Part shown: in pieces, positions 37,258-46,250 of the stretch | Position numbering within the stretch: position 1 is the stretch's first letter | How the letters are laid out: the number at the start of each line of letters is the position of its first letter | DNA from: Rhizobium etli CFN 42 | GTDB taxonomy: Bacteria > Pseudomonadota > Alphaproteobacteria > Rhizobiales > Rhizobiaceae | DNA length: 64,000 nt | Direction: 5' to 3' | NCBI RefSeq assembly: GCF_000092045.1 | Contig: NC_004041.2 | Span: forward strand, 1 to 64,000 | Notes under the pieces: generated by a model | What the model saw: the letters and a program-made list of their open reading frames with translations, nothing else | Databases searched by the model: none | Told to the model about the DNA's origin: nothing | Made by a program: the position numbers and the translations under genes

Positions 37258-37650
37258 TCACTGTCGCACGGCATACCAGGAGGCAACGTAGCCGGCTGCG
37301 GCGACCCCATGCGAATGCGGGACGTCGCGGACGATGCTACCGACAATGGCGTCCCTTTGATCGACGCCATTCGGCCAGTTCGGCACGATGTAGCCGCGAT
37401 AGCTGTAGATCCAGGTCTCGCCGGCCACATCGCCCTTTCCAGTGAATTGCAGCTCGACAGGGTCTCCCGGACGCACCGTACCGGTCAATTCCAGCGACCA
37501 CCCGGGCCCACCAATGGTTCCGCCGACCTTGCGCCGAGCCAACTCGGTCAGCACCAGCGTTCCCTGGCCAAATTCCAGTGCATTGAAATCAACCGATAAA
37601 TCGGGATTGTTGATCAGGCTGCGATAACTCCAAGTGCCAGTGAAGCTCAT
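37258..37650 (-). CDS. Small beta-rich protein of unknown function beside a multicopper oxidase
   Basis: A 130-residue protein starting at the ATG at 37650, chosen because GGGAGG lies eight bases upstream. It begins MSFTGTWSYRSL. Alternating strands (GTLVLTELARRKVGGTIGG, WSLELTGTVRP, VELQFTGKGDVAGETWIYSY) and the absence of helices suggest a small beta-barrel of lipocalin- or avidin-like type. There is no signal peptide. It lies 26 bp downstream of the multicopper oxidase on the same strand, so the two are probably co-transcribed. No function can be assigned. Confidence 0.6.
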   Translation of the reverse strand: MSFTGTWSYRSLINNPDLSVDFNALEFGQGTLVLTELARRKVGGTIGGPGWSLELTGTVRPGDPVELQFTGKGDVAGETWIYSYRGYIVPNWPNGVDQRDAIVGSIVRDVPHSHGVAAAGYVASWYAVRQ

Positions 37651-37676
37651 AGTTCCTCCCAATGGCGATCGACGCC

Positions 37677-39620
37677 CTAATGATGGCCGGAAACGGTGCC
37701 ACCCTGGCCGTCCGGCAGGGTGATCCTGATGTTCTGCATCATGCCCTGGTCCTCATGATCGAGGATGTGGCAATGCAGAACGAACTCGCCGATATAGCGC
37801 TGGTAGTGCGTCCGCACGGTGATCGTGTAGCGCGCCGACGGATCGGTGCCGGGATTCTTGATCCACAGCGTGTCCTTCCAGACATTTTTCAAGCCTGGAT
37901 ATTGCGGATCGCCGTCGTCATCGGCGCCAAGCGCGCTGACATCGTTGCCGGCCGCATCGACAATTTTGATGATCTGAAACGGATTGACATGGATATGGAA
38001 TGGGTGGCTGACGAAATCCGAGCGGAGCGTCCATTCGTCGACTCCGCTCAGCGGCAACGTCCGGTCGATGCGGTTGGGATCATAAGGTTTGCCGTCAACC
38101 TCGAAGAAGGTGGCACCCGGCTGTTTCACATCGATGTTAAACACCAGTTGCTGCTCGCCGGTGACCTCGCCCGCGTCGATGTCCGGATGGGGAATAAAGC
38201 TTGAGAGCGACATCTCGTTCTTGAGGTCATCGATAACCTTGCCGGCGACATTCTGTGACATCGTGCGCTCAGCCGCCGAAATCAGCCAATCCTGCAGATA
38301 GGTGCCGATCTCGCCATTGACGGCATGGCCGCCTACTGCAGTGACTATGCCGAGAAGCCGTCGGCTTGGAGCCTCCTGGTTGACGCTGGCCGCTGCCGGT
38401 GCGGCGCCATCGATGATGCAGTAGTCACCCGCTCCTGGCAACACCACCAGCGCGTCAACGCGGTAGCCCGGTTGCAGGATCGCTTGCTGCCGCATCTGCA
38501 CCTGCGCCATTGTCAGCCCGTCCTGGGCCACCACCCCATACGGAATAGTATCCTTGCCGCAATTCTGATCGATCCATCTGTCGGTGTCCGCTGCCGCAAG
38601 CGTGCGGAACGCGGTCGTCCCGGTCTTGCGCCGGATTTCGAAATTGATGGTGTCGCGAACCCCGGCGTGTATCATCCGCCACCGCTCGACCGAGCCAGCC
38701 TCCGCTAATGCCAACTGACCAAGCACCTGGCCGTTGACGCTGGTGAAGCGGCCCGAAGCCGGCCAACTGCCAGGTCCGAACTGATCGTAGCTTTCGATGC
38801 CGCCCACCTGTCCTGGCTGGCAATCATAAGTGATGTCGCCATTGTTATCGGTGCAAGCATATTGAATCTGCTGTAGCACCAAAACCCGTTCGGCGATATC
38901 GGAGCCGCCCGGCTGCTTCAATAGGCGGTCGATATCGCCAGTCTCGGTCGGTGTCGGCATGCGATCGCCACGGATGATCAACGCCCCGGACATGCCACTC
39001 GACACCTGCAATGCGGTTGATCCGTGTAGGTGTGGGTGATACCAGAAGGTGCCGGCGGGATGCTCAACGGCGATGTTGTATTCATATTGGAACGAAACGC
39101 CGGGACGGATTGAGATCAGCACATTATCGCCATTGCCAGACGGATTTACCCAGAGACCGTGCGAATGCAGGTTGGTACCGTTGAAGCAATGGGGGGTATT
39201 GGCACTGCCACCGCCGATGCCGCAGGTGGAATCCTGAGGGAACAGGTTGTGAAGCGTTACCCGCACCGTCTGACCGGGCCGTAGATCGATGGTCGGTCCA
39301 ACCAATGGCGTGTCGGCACCGGATAAGCCGGTCTGGCGGGCGTCTTGATAGCCGCGCAGTTTAACGTGGTCGTAGCGCGCCGTGGCCGGATTGTAGATCT
39401 GTCGGTCGAGATAGGTAGCGTTCATATCGAGCAGAACCTCGCCCGGAAATGTCTCCCGGCTTTGTTCGAAGGTTTTCAGCATCCCCTGGGATTTTGTGAT
39501 AGGTTGCAGCATATAGGCCAGGGGGTTAGTCACGGCCCTGGCCTCTTGAGCGACTGCGAATAGCGCATGGGTGACCGAAAAAACGCTCGCCATACCGAAG
39601 ATCGCAATTTTGTCAGACAC
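37677..39620 (-). CDS. Multicopper oxidase, exported
   Basis: A 647-residue enzyme if started at GTG 39620 (GGAGGG about ten bases upstream); this start gives a signal peptide IAIFGMASVFSVTHALFAVA. All four copper motifs are visible: LHSHGLW, WYHPHLHGS, HPFHIHVNPF (near residue 540) and HCHILDHEDQGMM (near 616), the last supplying the type-1 copper Cys and His and a Met axial ligand. Multicopper oxidases pass electrons from phenols or metals to oxygen. Lengthy insertions between motifs resemble the bacterial laccase/bilirubin-oxidase group. The following gene encodes a small beta-rich protein. It probably acts in the periplasm. Confidence 0.88.
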   Translation of the reverse strand: MSDKIAIFGMASVFSVTHALFAVAQEARAVTNPLAYMLQPITKSQGMLKTFEQSRETFPGEVLLDMNATYLDRQIYNPATARYDHVKLRGYQDARQTGLSGADTPLVGPTIDLRPGQTVRVTLHNLFPQDSTCGIGGGSANTPHCFNGTNLHSHGLWVNPSGNGDNVLISIRPGVSFQYEYNIAVEHPAGTFWYHPHLHGSTALQVSSGMSGALIIRGDRMPTPTETGDIDRLLKQPGGSDIAERVLVLQQIQYACTDNNGDITYDCQPGQVGGIESYDQFGPGSWPASGRFTSVNGQVLGQLALAEAGSVERWRMIHAGVRDTINFEIRRKTGTTAFRTLAAADTDRWIDQNCGKDTIPYGVVAQDGLTMAQVQMRQQAILQPGYRVDALVVLPGAGDYCIIDGAAPAAASVNQEAPSRRLLGIVTAVGGHAVNGEIGTYLQDWLISAAERTMSQNVAGKVIDDLKNEMSLSSFIPHPDIDAGEVTGEQQLVFNIDVKQPGATFFEVDGKPYDPNRIDRTLPLSGVDEWTLRSDFVSHPFHIHVNPFQIIKIVDAAGNDVSALGADDDGDPQYPGLKNVWKDTLWIKNPGTDPSARYTITVRTHYQRYIGEFVLHCHILDHEDQGMMQNIRITLPDGQGGTVSGHH

Positions 39621-40106
39621 AGACAAACAACCCTCCCAAACCTCTGCCCGGAGTTTTGTTCTCCCCGGGTCGAACCGCATCCACAAAGTTCTACTGCGTC
39701 ACCATGCGTTCACCTGCAATTCGACTTTGACTCGCGCGCTTTCTCGGGAGAAGACAGCTGCCGCCGCGCGACGAGAAAGTTTCAAGACTCATGCCACTCT
39801 GGCCGGATCGAGCCTCAGAAGGAATCTTGTGCCTATGCTTCAAGGACTTCCACGAGAGCGCGGTAGGAAGTCGGGCGGAACAGCACCATGGCGCGCACCT
39901 GACAAACCTGACAGCAGGTGTAGTAGGCCCGACATTTTTGTGGGGAGCATCGTTACGTGCGGCAATACGCGTCTCACCTTGTTTGTTTGTCGAGCTGCAC
40001 TCGAGCAACGCCTTGACGCTCATATCGCGGTCACCGCCGCGGGCATTAATGTCGGCGTCACATACCGTTCATCACACCGCCTAATCGGAGAGACACCACG
40101 GGCAGA

Positions 40107-40229
40107 CTACGCCAGTTCTTCCGGCTCTCTGCGCTGCGCGATGATCTCGAAACAAGGTTGCTTGCTCAGGAGTATCGCGCCCTGCTCCTCGACGATCATT
40201 TCGACGACGGCAGGAGGGAGCCCTTCCAC
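40107..40229 (-). CDS. Possible 40-residue protein
   Basis: A GTG at 40229, with AGGAGA shortly upstream, opens VEGLPPAVVEMIVEEQGAIL and LSKQPCFEIIAQRREPEELA. It begins 23 bp after the RibD-like gene, in the same direction. Composition is protein-like, but nothing supports a function. A direct repeat TATGGACGTC lies in the gap between the two genes. The rest of 39621-40250 holds no gene I can support. Confidence 0.3.
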   Translation of the reverse strand: MEGLPPAVVEMIVEEQGAILLSKQPCFEIIAQRREPEELA

Positions 40230-40251
40230 AATCTTCTCCTATGGACGTCTC

Positions 40252-40953
40252 TTATGGACGTCCAACGCGATATCTCAGATGCACGGAGCCGAGGCCAGCG
40301 GCTTCGGCGCTGATAAACGTGAGCCTCGCCCTGCCGGCAAGCCCATCCTCGCCGCCCTCGAATATGGCCGGTGTATTCGACTTGCCTCCGATCGCAGGGA
40401 AGATGACCAGGCTGACCTCGTCAACAAGACCCGCCTTCAAGAAATGGCCATTGGTTTGCGCCCCGCCTTCCAGCATCAAGCGCTTCACACCGAACTCGGT
40501 TCCAAGAAGGTCAAGCGCGTTTTTCAGATCGACGCCATCTTTCTCCGAGACGATATAGGAAACGCCAGCCTGGGTGAGGCCCGCCAGGTAAGCATCATCC
40601 ACGTCAGATCCTGTCAGGACCACAAGGTGAGCTCCCTCAATGTCGCTCTTGTCCCAGCGTAGCCGACCGTCCTTATCCACGATGACAGCGAACTCGCCGG
40701 CGTCCGGGTTGGCGATATGGATCGGTCGCGCGGCTGTGCCGGTTGCTTGATAGGGGCGGTCGACGGCGTCCGCGAACTCTTCTCCCGTCGCTCTTCCCGA
40801 AAGCCAGGCGTCGGCACCGATCTTCTCATGCAGGCCGTCATAGATCTTCACGAGCTCATCGACCGAATGGCCGGTTGCCTCGGCCCAATCATTGACGATC
40901 AATCGGCCATCCAGCGGCGACATCATGTGACAGATTACATAGGGTCTGGGCAT
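40252..40953 (-). CDS. RibD C-terminal/DHFR-fold reductase
   Basis: A 233-residue protein starting at the ATG at 40953, with GAGGAG nine bases upstream; the longer frame to 40977 lacks such a site. It begins MPRPYVICHMMSPLDGRL, the typical first strand of the RibD-type reductase fold (S-x-DG). Later motifs are GADAWLSGRATGEEF, LVVLTGSDVD, KRLMLEGGAQTNGHFL (the substrate-binding E-G-G) and LVDEVSLVIFPAIGG. It would reduce an unknown substrate with NADPH; stand-alone members are not limited to riboflavin synthesis. It is 31 bp downstream of a short-chain dehydrogenase gene. Confidence 0.82.
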   Translation of the reverse strand: MPRPYVICHMMSPLDGRLIVNDWAEATGHSVDELVKIYDGLHEKIGADAWLSGRATGEEFADAVDRPYQATGTAARPIHIANPDAGEFAVIVDKDGRLRWDKSDIEGAHLVVLTGSDVDDAYLAGLTQAGVSYIVSEKDGVDLKNALDLLGTEFGVKRLMLEGGAQTNGHFLKAGLVDEVSLVIFPAIGGKSNTPAIFEGGEDGLAGRARLTFISAEAAGLGSVHLRYRVGRP

Positions 40954-40984
40954 TGGATTACTCTCCTCTACAAACATTCCACCG

Positions 40985-41836
40985 TCAGTGACCTGACTTC
41001 AACCAGGCTGCGAATTTATCCATCCAGTCGGGGTGCCAGCGTGAAAGCGCCGGCCGGTTCAGGATCATGTCGTCGGCCGCCCAGCGGATCCTTCTGGCAT
41101 CGATCGCAGACGTAACCGCGTTATCCGGACAGATGATGTAAAAATTCTCGTCGAGCAGACGGACCAGGAAGTATTCCACCAGTTGCTCTGCGGTCCATGC
41201 CTCATCGGGTTTCGCAATGCCCTGCGGCTTGAGTGCGATGTTCATGGGTGTCCACGTGTAGCCAGGGACGAGGAGATGAGCCGAAACACGACCTCCCGTC
41301 TCCTTCAGAAGCTCGTGCGACAGCTGTTCGGTCAGGACTTTGACAGCTGCCTTTGCCACCGAATATGCGGCGTTACCTGGAGGAGTCGTAATACCTTCCT
41401 TGGAGCCGAGGTTGACAACGGCCGACTGGCGACCGGCTTCGATCATGTAGGGCACGAAGACGTGTTGCGCGGCCAGAACACCTCCGAAGTTTACATCGAT
41501 CTGGCGTCGCCACTTTGCAGGATTGTCCCAAGGGCCGGCTCCTTGCGTTATGCCCGCGTTGTTTACTAGGACGGCCACGTCGCCAAACCGCGAAATCGTT
41601 TCGTCCCGCAACCTGGTCAGTGCCGACAAATCTGATACGTCGCCGCTCACGATCAGGATGTCCGTGTCGAGTGTCGAAGTAACATCCTCAAGTGCGTCGG
41701 CGTCGAGATCCAGCAGCGCGAGCTTCATGCCGCGGGCCGCGAGAGCCCTCGCGATTGCCAAGCCGATGCCCTTCGCAGCTCCCGTGATGACCGCAACGCG
41801 GCCAGGAGCAACGACGCTGTTCATTCTCTCGCTCAT
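40985..41836 (-). CDS. Short-chain dehydrogenase/reductase
   Basis: A 283-residue classical SDR: cofactor loop ITGAAKGIGLA, acidic LDLDADAL after strand 2 (suggesting NAD), NNAG, catalytic YSVAKAA with a Ser in NLGSKEG two strands before. The C-terminal extension with WAADDMILNRPALSRWHPDW is found in larger SDRs acting on bulky substrates. It precedes the RibD-like reductase on the same strand, so they may share a pathway. The divergent region 41837-42303 leads to another SDR gene; I see no clear operator there. Confidence 0.85.
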   Translation of the reverse strand: MSERMNSVVAPGRVAVITGAAKGIGLAIARALAARGMKLALLDLDADALEDVTSTLDTDILIVSGDVSDLSALTRLRDETISRFGDVAVLVNNAGITQGAGPWDNPAKWRRQIDVNFGGVLAAQHVFVPYMIEAGRQSAVVNLGSKEGITTPPGNAAYSVAKAAVKVLTEQLSHELLKETGGRVSAHLLVPGYTWTPMNIALKPQGIAKPDEAWTAEQLVEYFLVRLLDENFYIICPDNAVTSAIDARRIRWAADDMILNRPALSRWHPDWMDKFAAWLKSGH

Positions 41837-42303
41837 TTTTTGTCTTTCCCGTCATTGGACCGTCACCGCTGGAAGGTGTGCCGGACAAGCCGTCGCCGTG
41901 GAATTTTTCTCCGAGAAGCGTGCCGGCCGATGGCACCAGCGCAGAGAAGTCCATCAACGCTACTCGGGCGCTTGGGTCGTCGGATCATATCCGCGGGCTG
42001 CGAACGACCGTTCGATCGCACTATAAGAATAGGGTAGCGCGACGGCTACTTGAAGTGAGCGGGATCGCACGCACCGATGAGCCGTGTTCACTCAAGGGCC
42101 TTCGTGACGTAGGGAATGCCTGGCCAGTTCGACCGCGGACGGGACCAAAAAGGTAACGCACTCCTGGTCCCTGCCAGATCGGTGGATGATTTTCACTCGC
42201 CGCCCCGATCAATTTTGCTCATGTAACCAATCGGCTCCACGGGCATTTGGTCACCAGCGCCTCGAGACGATCGTGGTGCTGACCAAACCAAAGGAGTGAA
42301 ATC

Positions 42304-43086
42304 ATGACAGGGAATAAACCACTCGCAATGATCACGGGCGGCTCATCTGGAATAGGCTTCGAGCTTGCCAAACAATTCGCCAAGAATGGATTCGATGTCG
42401 CCATTTCAGGCTCAAGCGACAAGGTGAACGAGGCCGCCGATGCGCTACGAAGCCTTGATGCCGAAGCATATCCGTTCAAAGCGGATGCCTCGACGTACGA
42501 TGGCGTCGAGAGGTTCTGGACCTTTACGCAGGGGCTGGGGCGCCCCTTGGAAGCCGCGGCTCTGAACGTCGGTATCGGTATTGGCGGCGCCTTTGTCGAT
42601 AACGATCTCGAGGATGAGCTTCGCCTGCTTGCGATCAATGTAACCGGGACCGTCCATATGGCCAAACGCGTCGTCCAACATATGGTCAAGAACGGCCGCG
42701 GCAGGATTCTCATCACCTCCTCGGTTTCGGCGACCCTGCCCACGCCATACGAAACCGTTTACGGCCCGTCGAAGGCATTCGGTTACATGTTCGCGGAATC
42801 TCTGCGCGAGGAGTTGCGCTCGACCGGGGTCACGGTGACGGCACTCCTTCCGGGCGCCACCAACAGCGACTTCCACGCGAACGCTGGAATGGGCGGTACG
42901 AAGCTCGGTGGCCAACAAAAAAACGACAAGACGCTCGTCGCCAAGCAGGGCTTCGAGGCCCTCATGAACGGCATCGACCATATCGTCGGCGGAGATCAGA
43001 AAACCAAGCGGCAGGTGTTGGAAAACCGGACGACCCCCGAGCCCGTCAAAGCCGCGCGGCAAGCCGAATTGACCCAACCGCAGTGA
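42304..43086 (+). CDS. Short-chain dehydrogenase/reductase, first of a pair
   Basis: A 260-residue SDR with AAAGGAG seven bases before the ATG. The cofactor loop is ITGGSSGIGFEL, and the catalytic tyrosine motif is YGPSKAFGY with SSVSA upstream. The usual NNAG is replaced by LNVGIGIGG, an unusual variant found in some SDR groups. The C-terminal 40 residues are rich in Lys/Gln (QQKNDKTLVAKQGFE). The next SDR starts 12 bp after its stop, so the two form an operon. Confidence 0.82.
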   Translation: MTGNKPLAMITGGSSGIGFELAKQFAKNGFDVAISGSSDKVNEAADALRSLDAEAYPFKADASTYDGVERFWTFTQGLGRPLEAAALNVGIGIGGAFVDNDLEDELRLLAINVTGTVHMAKRVVQHMVKNGRGRILITSSVSATLPTPYETVYGPSKAFGYMFAESLREELRSTGVTVTALLPGATNSDFHANAGMGGTKLGGQQKNDKTLVAKQGFEALMNGIDHIVGGDQKTKRQVLENRTTPEPVKAARQAELTQPQ

Positions 43087-43097
43087 AGGAGCACGTC

Positions 43098-44045
43098 ATG
43101 TCACATCTGAAAAACAAGGTCGCCATCGTCACAGGGGCTTCCTCGGGCATTGGAGCGGCGACCGCCAGAGGATTGGCGGAAAAAGGTGCGCGCGTCGTCC
43201 TTGCCGGCCGCAATGAGGAACGCCTCAGTCAGATCGTCGAAGACATCACCGGTTCGGGAGGTATTGCCAGCTACAAGGTTGCTGATGCCACGGATTTTGA
43301 GAGTACCAAGGCCCTCGTCGCGTTCGCCACAACGACGTACGGCCCGGTCGATATATTGGTCAACAATGCCGGCCTCATGCTCTTTTCCTATTGGAAGGAT
43401 GCCGCCGTCGGCGATTGGAACAAGATGATCGATACCAACCTGCGTGGCTATCTGCATGCGATCGCCGCGGTGCTGCCGTCGATGTTGGAGCGCCGGTCCG
43501 GCCGCATCCTGAATATGAGCTCTATCGCCGGCGTTCATGTCGGCGAGGCGGCAGGGGTTTACGGAGCCACGAAGTTCTTCATACGCGGTATTACCGAAAG
43601 CCTCAGGAAGGAGGTGGGCGTGGGTAGCGGGATCCAAGTGTCTATGATCAGCCCTGGCGTGATCGATACCGGCTGGGCCGACAAGGTTCATGACGAGACG
43701 GGCAGAAAGATCGCCGGAGAGCTCAACAAGCAGGGTATTCCGCCGTCGTCGGTGGCTGAAGCCGTGGTCTATGCACTAGACCAGCCCCCGGAGATCACGA
43801 TCAACGACATTTCGTCCATCCAACCCGGCAGGACTGGTAGCCCGCGTTTTCGAGAGCTCAGAACTAGAACCTCCGGGACTGTTAGACCGCCTCGCGGAAC
43901 CAACCGGTGCCGTCTCTCGTGGCTGTGGACACGAAGATCTTCATTGCATGACGATCTAATCCCGGACGTTTTCGTTTTTCAGCGACCGGGCCATCTCCGC
44001 CGTCCTTCGCAGGATCCAACATGGATCACTAGGTCAAATTTTTGA
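43098..44045 (+). CDS. Short-chain dehydrogenase with frameshifted C terminus
   Basis: ATG at 43098 with AAGGAG upstream. The frame gives a standard SDR: VTGASSGIGAATARG, LVNNAGLM, SSIAGV and YGATKFFIRG. The normal ending of this subfamily would be INDIFVHPTRQDW then TAG at 43838-43840. In the sequence a single T appears to be missing near 43810 (ATTTCGTCC rather than ATTTTCGTCC), so the frame reads SSIQPGRTGS and runs 70 residues further to 44045 through DNA that looks non-coding. The core is intact; the altered tail may still allow activity. A sequencing error is equally possible. Confidence 0.8.
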   Translation: MSHLKNKVAIVTGASSGIGAATARGLAEKGARVVLAGRNEERLSQIVEDITGSGGIASYKVADATDFESTKALVAFATTTYGPVDILVNNAGLMLFSYWKDAAVGDWNKMIDTNLRGYLHAIAAVLPSMLERRSGRILNMSSIAGVHVGEAAGVYGATKFFIRGITESLRKEVGVGSGIQVSMISPGVIDTGWADKVHDETGRKIAGELNKQGIPPSSVAEAVVYALDQPPEITINDISSIQPGRTGSPRFRELRTRTSGTVRPPRGTNRCRLSWLWTRRSSLHDDLIPDVFVFQRPGHLRRPSQDPTWITRSNF

Positions 44046-44176
44046 CTGCTTCCTCGGCCATCACATACCAAATACAGGGCCAGTTAAATAAGGATTGAAG
44101 GTGCCGGCCGGCCTGAAGCAAGGTCGGCGCCGGCAAGGGCGATCTTTTTCAGTACAAGTGCGAGTATCCATAACTC

Positions 44177-45082
44177 ATGGTATCAACGCGGGCCGATCTG
44201 GCCGACCTTGAAACTTTCGTCGCGATCGCGCGTGCGGGGGGGTTCCGAAAGGCCGCCGCGCTTCGCGGCGTTTCCGGGTCTGCCCTCAGCCACTCGATCA
44301 GGGGTTTGGAGGCCCGTCTGGGCGTCCGTCTGTTTCATCGGACAAGCAGGAGCATCAGTCTCACCGCCGCCGGCGAAGTGCTGCTTGCCGAACTGGAGCC
44401 CCGTTTCCTCGGCATTCAAGCTGCGATGGATCTCCTAGACAGTTTCAGGAGCGGGCCTACGGGCAGAGTGAGAGTGACCACCCTGCGTGACGCCGCCGAG
44501 CTGCTGATCGCTCCTCGACTGCACAGTTTTCGCAAGAGCTACCCAGATGTCGAGGTCGAAGTCAGCGTCGAGGATCGCTTCATCGATATGGTCGCCGAAG
44601 GTTTTGACGCGGGCATCCGTTATGGGGGAACGGTTCCCGAGGGGATGATCGCGTCGCGTCTGACATCCGAACTCGAATGGATCGTAGTCGGTTCTCCGGC
44701 CTATCTCAACGAACGAGGGCGGCCCGCGCGGCCGGAAGATCTCTTGACGCACGAGTGCATCCGGATCCGAACCGGTACGGATCACCTCTGCAAATGGGAA
44801 CTTGGCGACGGCGATCGCATGGTTTCTCTCGACGTTCCGGGACTTCTCACGCTCGGAGATTCGGAACTATCTATCCGCATGGCGGAGGAGGGAGGCGGTC
44901 TCTTTTATTGCCTGCAGGCCCGGGTCGAGGACAAACTTGCGGCCGGTTCACTCGAAGTCGTGCTGCCGGACTGGACCTCTACCGGGCCGGGTTTTCATGC
45001 ATACTACGTTTCGCATCGACAGGTGCCGTCCGCTCTCCGGACGTTTCTCGACTACCTTAAGGCGCCGGTTGCGGGCGATTGA
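44177..45082 (+). CDS. LysR-family transcriptional regulator
   Basis: A 301-residue LysR protein. The N-terminal winged HTH spans about residues 5-65 (DLETFVAIARAGGFRKAAAL, SALSHSIRGLEARLGVRLFH, RTSRSISLT). The effector-binding domain has GRVRVTTLRDAAELLIAPRL and the conserved DAGIRYGG. Such regulators usually control divergent or nearby genes; the SDR pair upstream is the obvious candidate, although they run in the same direction here. No ribosome site is obvious before the ATG. Its stop is 31 bp before the ISAs1 element, which may have separated it from former downstream targets. Confidence 0.87.
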   Translation: MVSTRADLADLETFVAIARAGGFRKAAALRGVSGSALSHSIRGLEARLGVRLFHRTSRSISLTAAGEVLLAELEPRFLGIQAAMDLLDSFRSGPTGRVRVTTLRDAAELLIAPRLHSFRKSYPDVEVEVSVEDRFIDMVAEGFDAGIRYGGTVPEGMIASRLTSELEWIVVGSPAYLNERGRPARPEDLLTHECIRIRTGTDHLCKWELGDGDRMVSLDVPGLLTLGDSELSIRMAEEGGGLFYCLQARVEDKLAAGSLEVVLPDWTSTGPGFHAYYVSHRQVPSALRTFLDYLKAPVAGD

Positions 45083-45113
45083 AGTGACGGCCAGACGAGA
45101 CAGCTTCACCAGG

Positions 45114-46240
45114 CAGGAGAATCGCATATGGATGGTAAGGAGTTGTTTTGCTGAGGCAAATCGACTCAAGAACTCTCCGATAATTTGGAGGTACGGATGA
45201 ATCGATTTGCCACCTGTTTTAAAGATCTGCCCGACCCTCGGGGCGCAACACACGTCATCCGCTGATGTCGATCCTGTTCATTGCCATTGCCGCGATCGTT
45301 TGCGGCGCCGAAAGCTGCGCCGACATGGCCGATTCGGCGTTTCCAAAAAGAAGTGGCTCAAGACGATCGTGCCGCTGCCCTATGGCATCGCCGGCCATGG
45401 CACCTTCTCCACCGTTTTCCGCTGCCTCAATCAGGTTGCCTTCGAAGCCGCTTTACCGAAGCCTTTGCAAAGGGCATGGAAGGCGTGGTGGCGGTCGACG
45501 GCAAGGCGGTACGAGGCGACGCCGCTGCCCCTCGTCAAGGTCTGGGCTGCCGGTTGCGGCCTGGTCATCGGCCAACAGACCGCGCCGGGCCGCAACGAGG
45601 TCCAAGGGGCGCTCGATGCGCTTGCGCTTTTGTCGCTGGAAGGTGCCATCGTCACCGCCGATGCCCTGCATTGCCGCGCCGATACCGCTCATGCCATCCT
45701 TTCCGCCGGCGGCGACTATGCCCTGGCGTTGAAGGCCAATCAGCCCGGCCTCCTGGCACAGACGATTGCTCGTCTGGACGACGTCGAGCCACTCGGCGTC
45801 CAGACCGCCGCCGAGAATGACCATGACCGCTGCGAAAGACGCCGTGCCTGCATCGTCGCCGTCAATGACATCGACTTCCCCGGCCTGCAGGCCATCGGCT
45901 CCGTCGAGGCCACAAGCCGTCATGCCGATGGCCGTCTGACCAGCCATGTCCGCTACTTCCTGCTCTCCACCGTCATGTCGGCTGCCGCCCTGATCGAGGT
46001 AACCAGAACTCATTGGCAGATCGAAAACAAACTGCACTGGGTGCTCGACGTCCAGTTCCGCGAGGATGCCGCCAGAAACCGTAAGGATCACGGACCGGCA
46101 AACATTGCTCTGTTACGAAAGATTGCCCTCAACCTCATCCGGGCCCATCCAGATAAGGCCTCCATTCGTCGAAAGATCAAGAAGGCAGGGTGGGACGATC
46201 AGTTCCTCATCTCTATCATCGCTCATATGCGATAGCCCTG
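45114..46240 (+). mobile_element. ISAs1-family insertion sequence with 10-bp target duplication
   Basis: The 1127-bp element begins CAGGAGAATCGCATATG and ends with the complement of CAGGGCTATCGCATATG, which are its imperfect inverted repeats. The ten bases CTTCACCAGG occur on each side (45104-45113 and 46241-46250), an exact target duplication. The ends are clean although the transposase inside is broken. Confidence 0.78.
45197..46235 (+). pseudogene. ISAs1-family transposase, frameshifted
   Basis: The start MNRFATCFKDLPDPRGA runs quickly into a stop. MSILFIAIAAIVCGAESCAD continues in another frame, then FGVSKKKWLKTIVPLPYGIA in a third. After a short stretch in yet another frame (GMEGVVAVDGKAVRG), the long C-terminal part is intact: VTADALHCRADTAHAIL, YALALKANQPGLL, THWQIENKLHWVLDV and RKDHGPANIALLRKIALNL. 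These are ISAs1 hallmarks. At least four shifts inactivate it. Confidence 0.75.
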
Positions 46241-46250
46241 CTTCACCAGG

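Noticed and set aside
39571..40662. 363-residue plus-strand open frame
   Set aside because: It overlaps the start of the multicopper oxidase and the RibD-like reductase on the other strand, has no domain, and looks like a shadow of GC-rich coding DNA.
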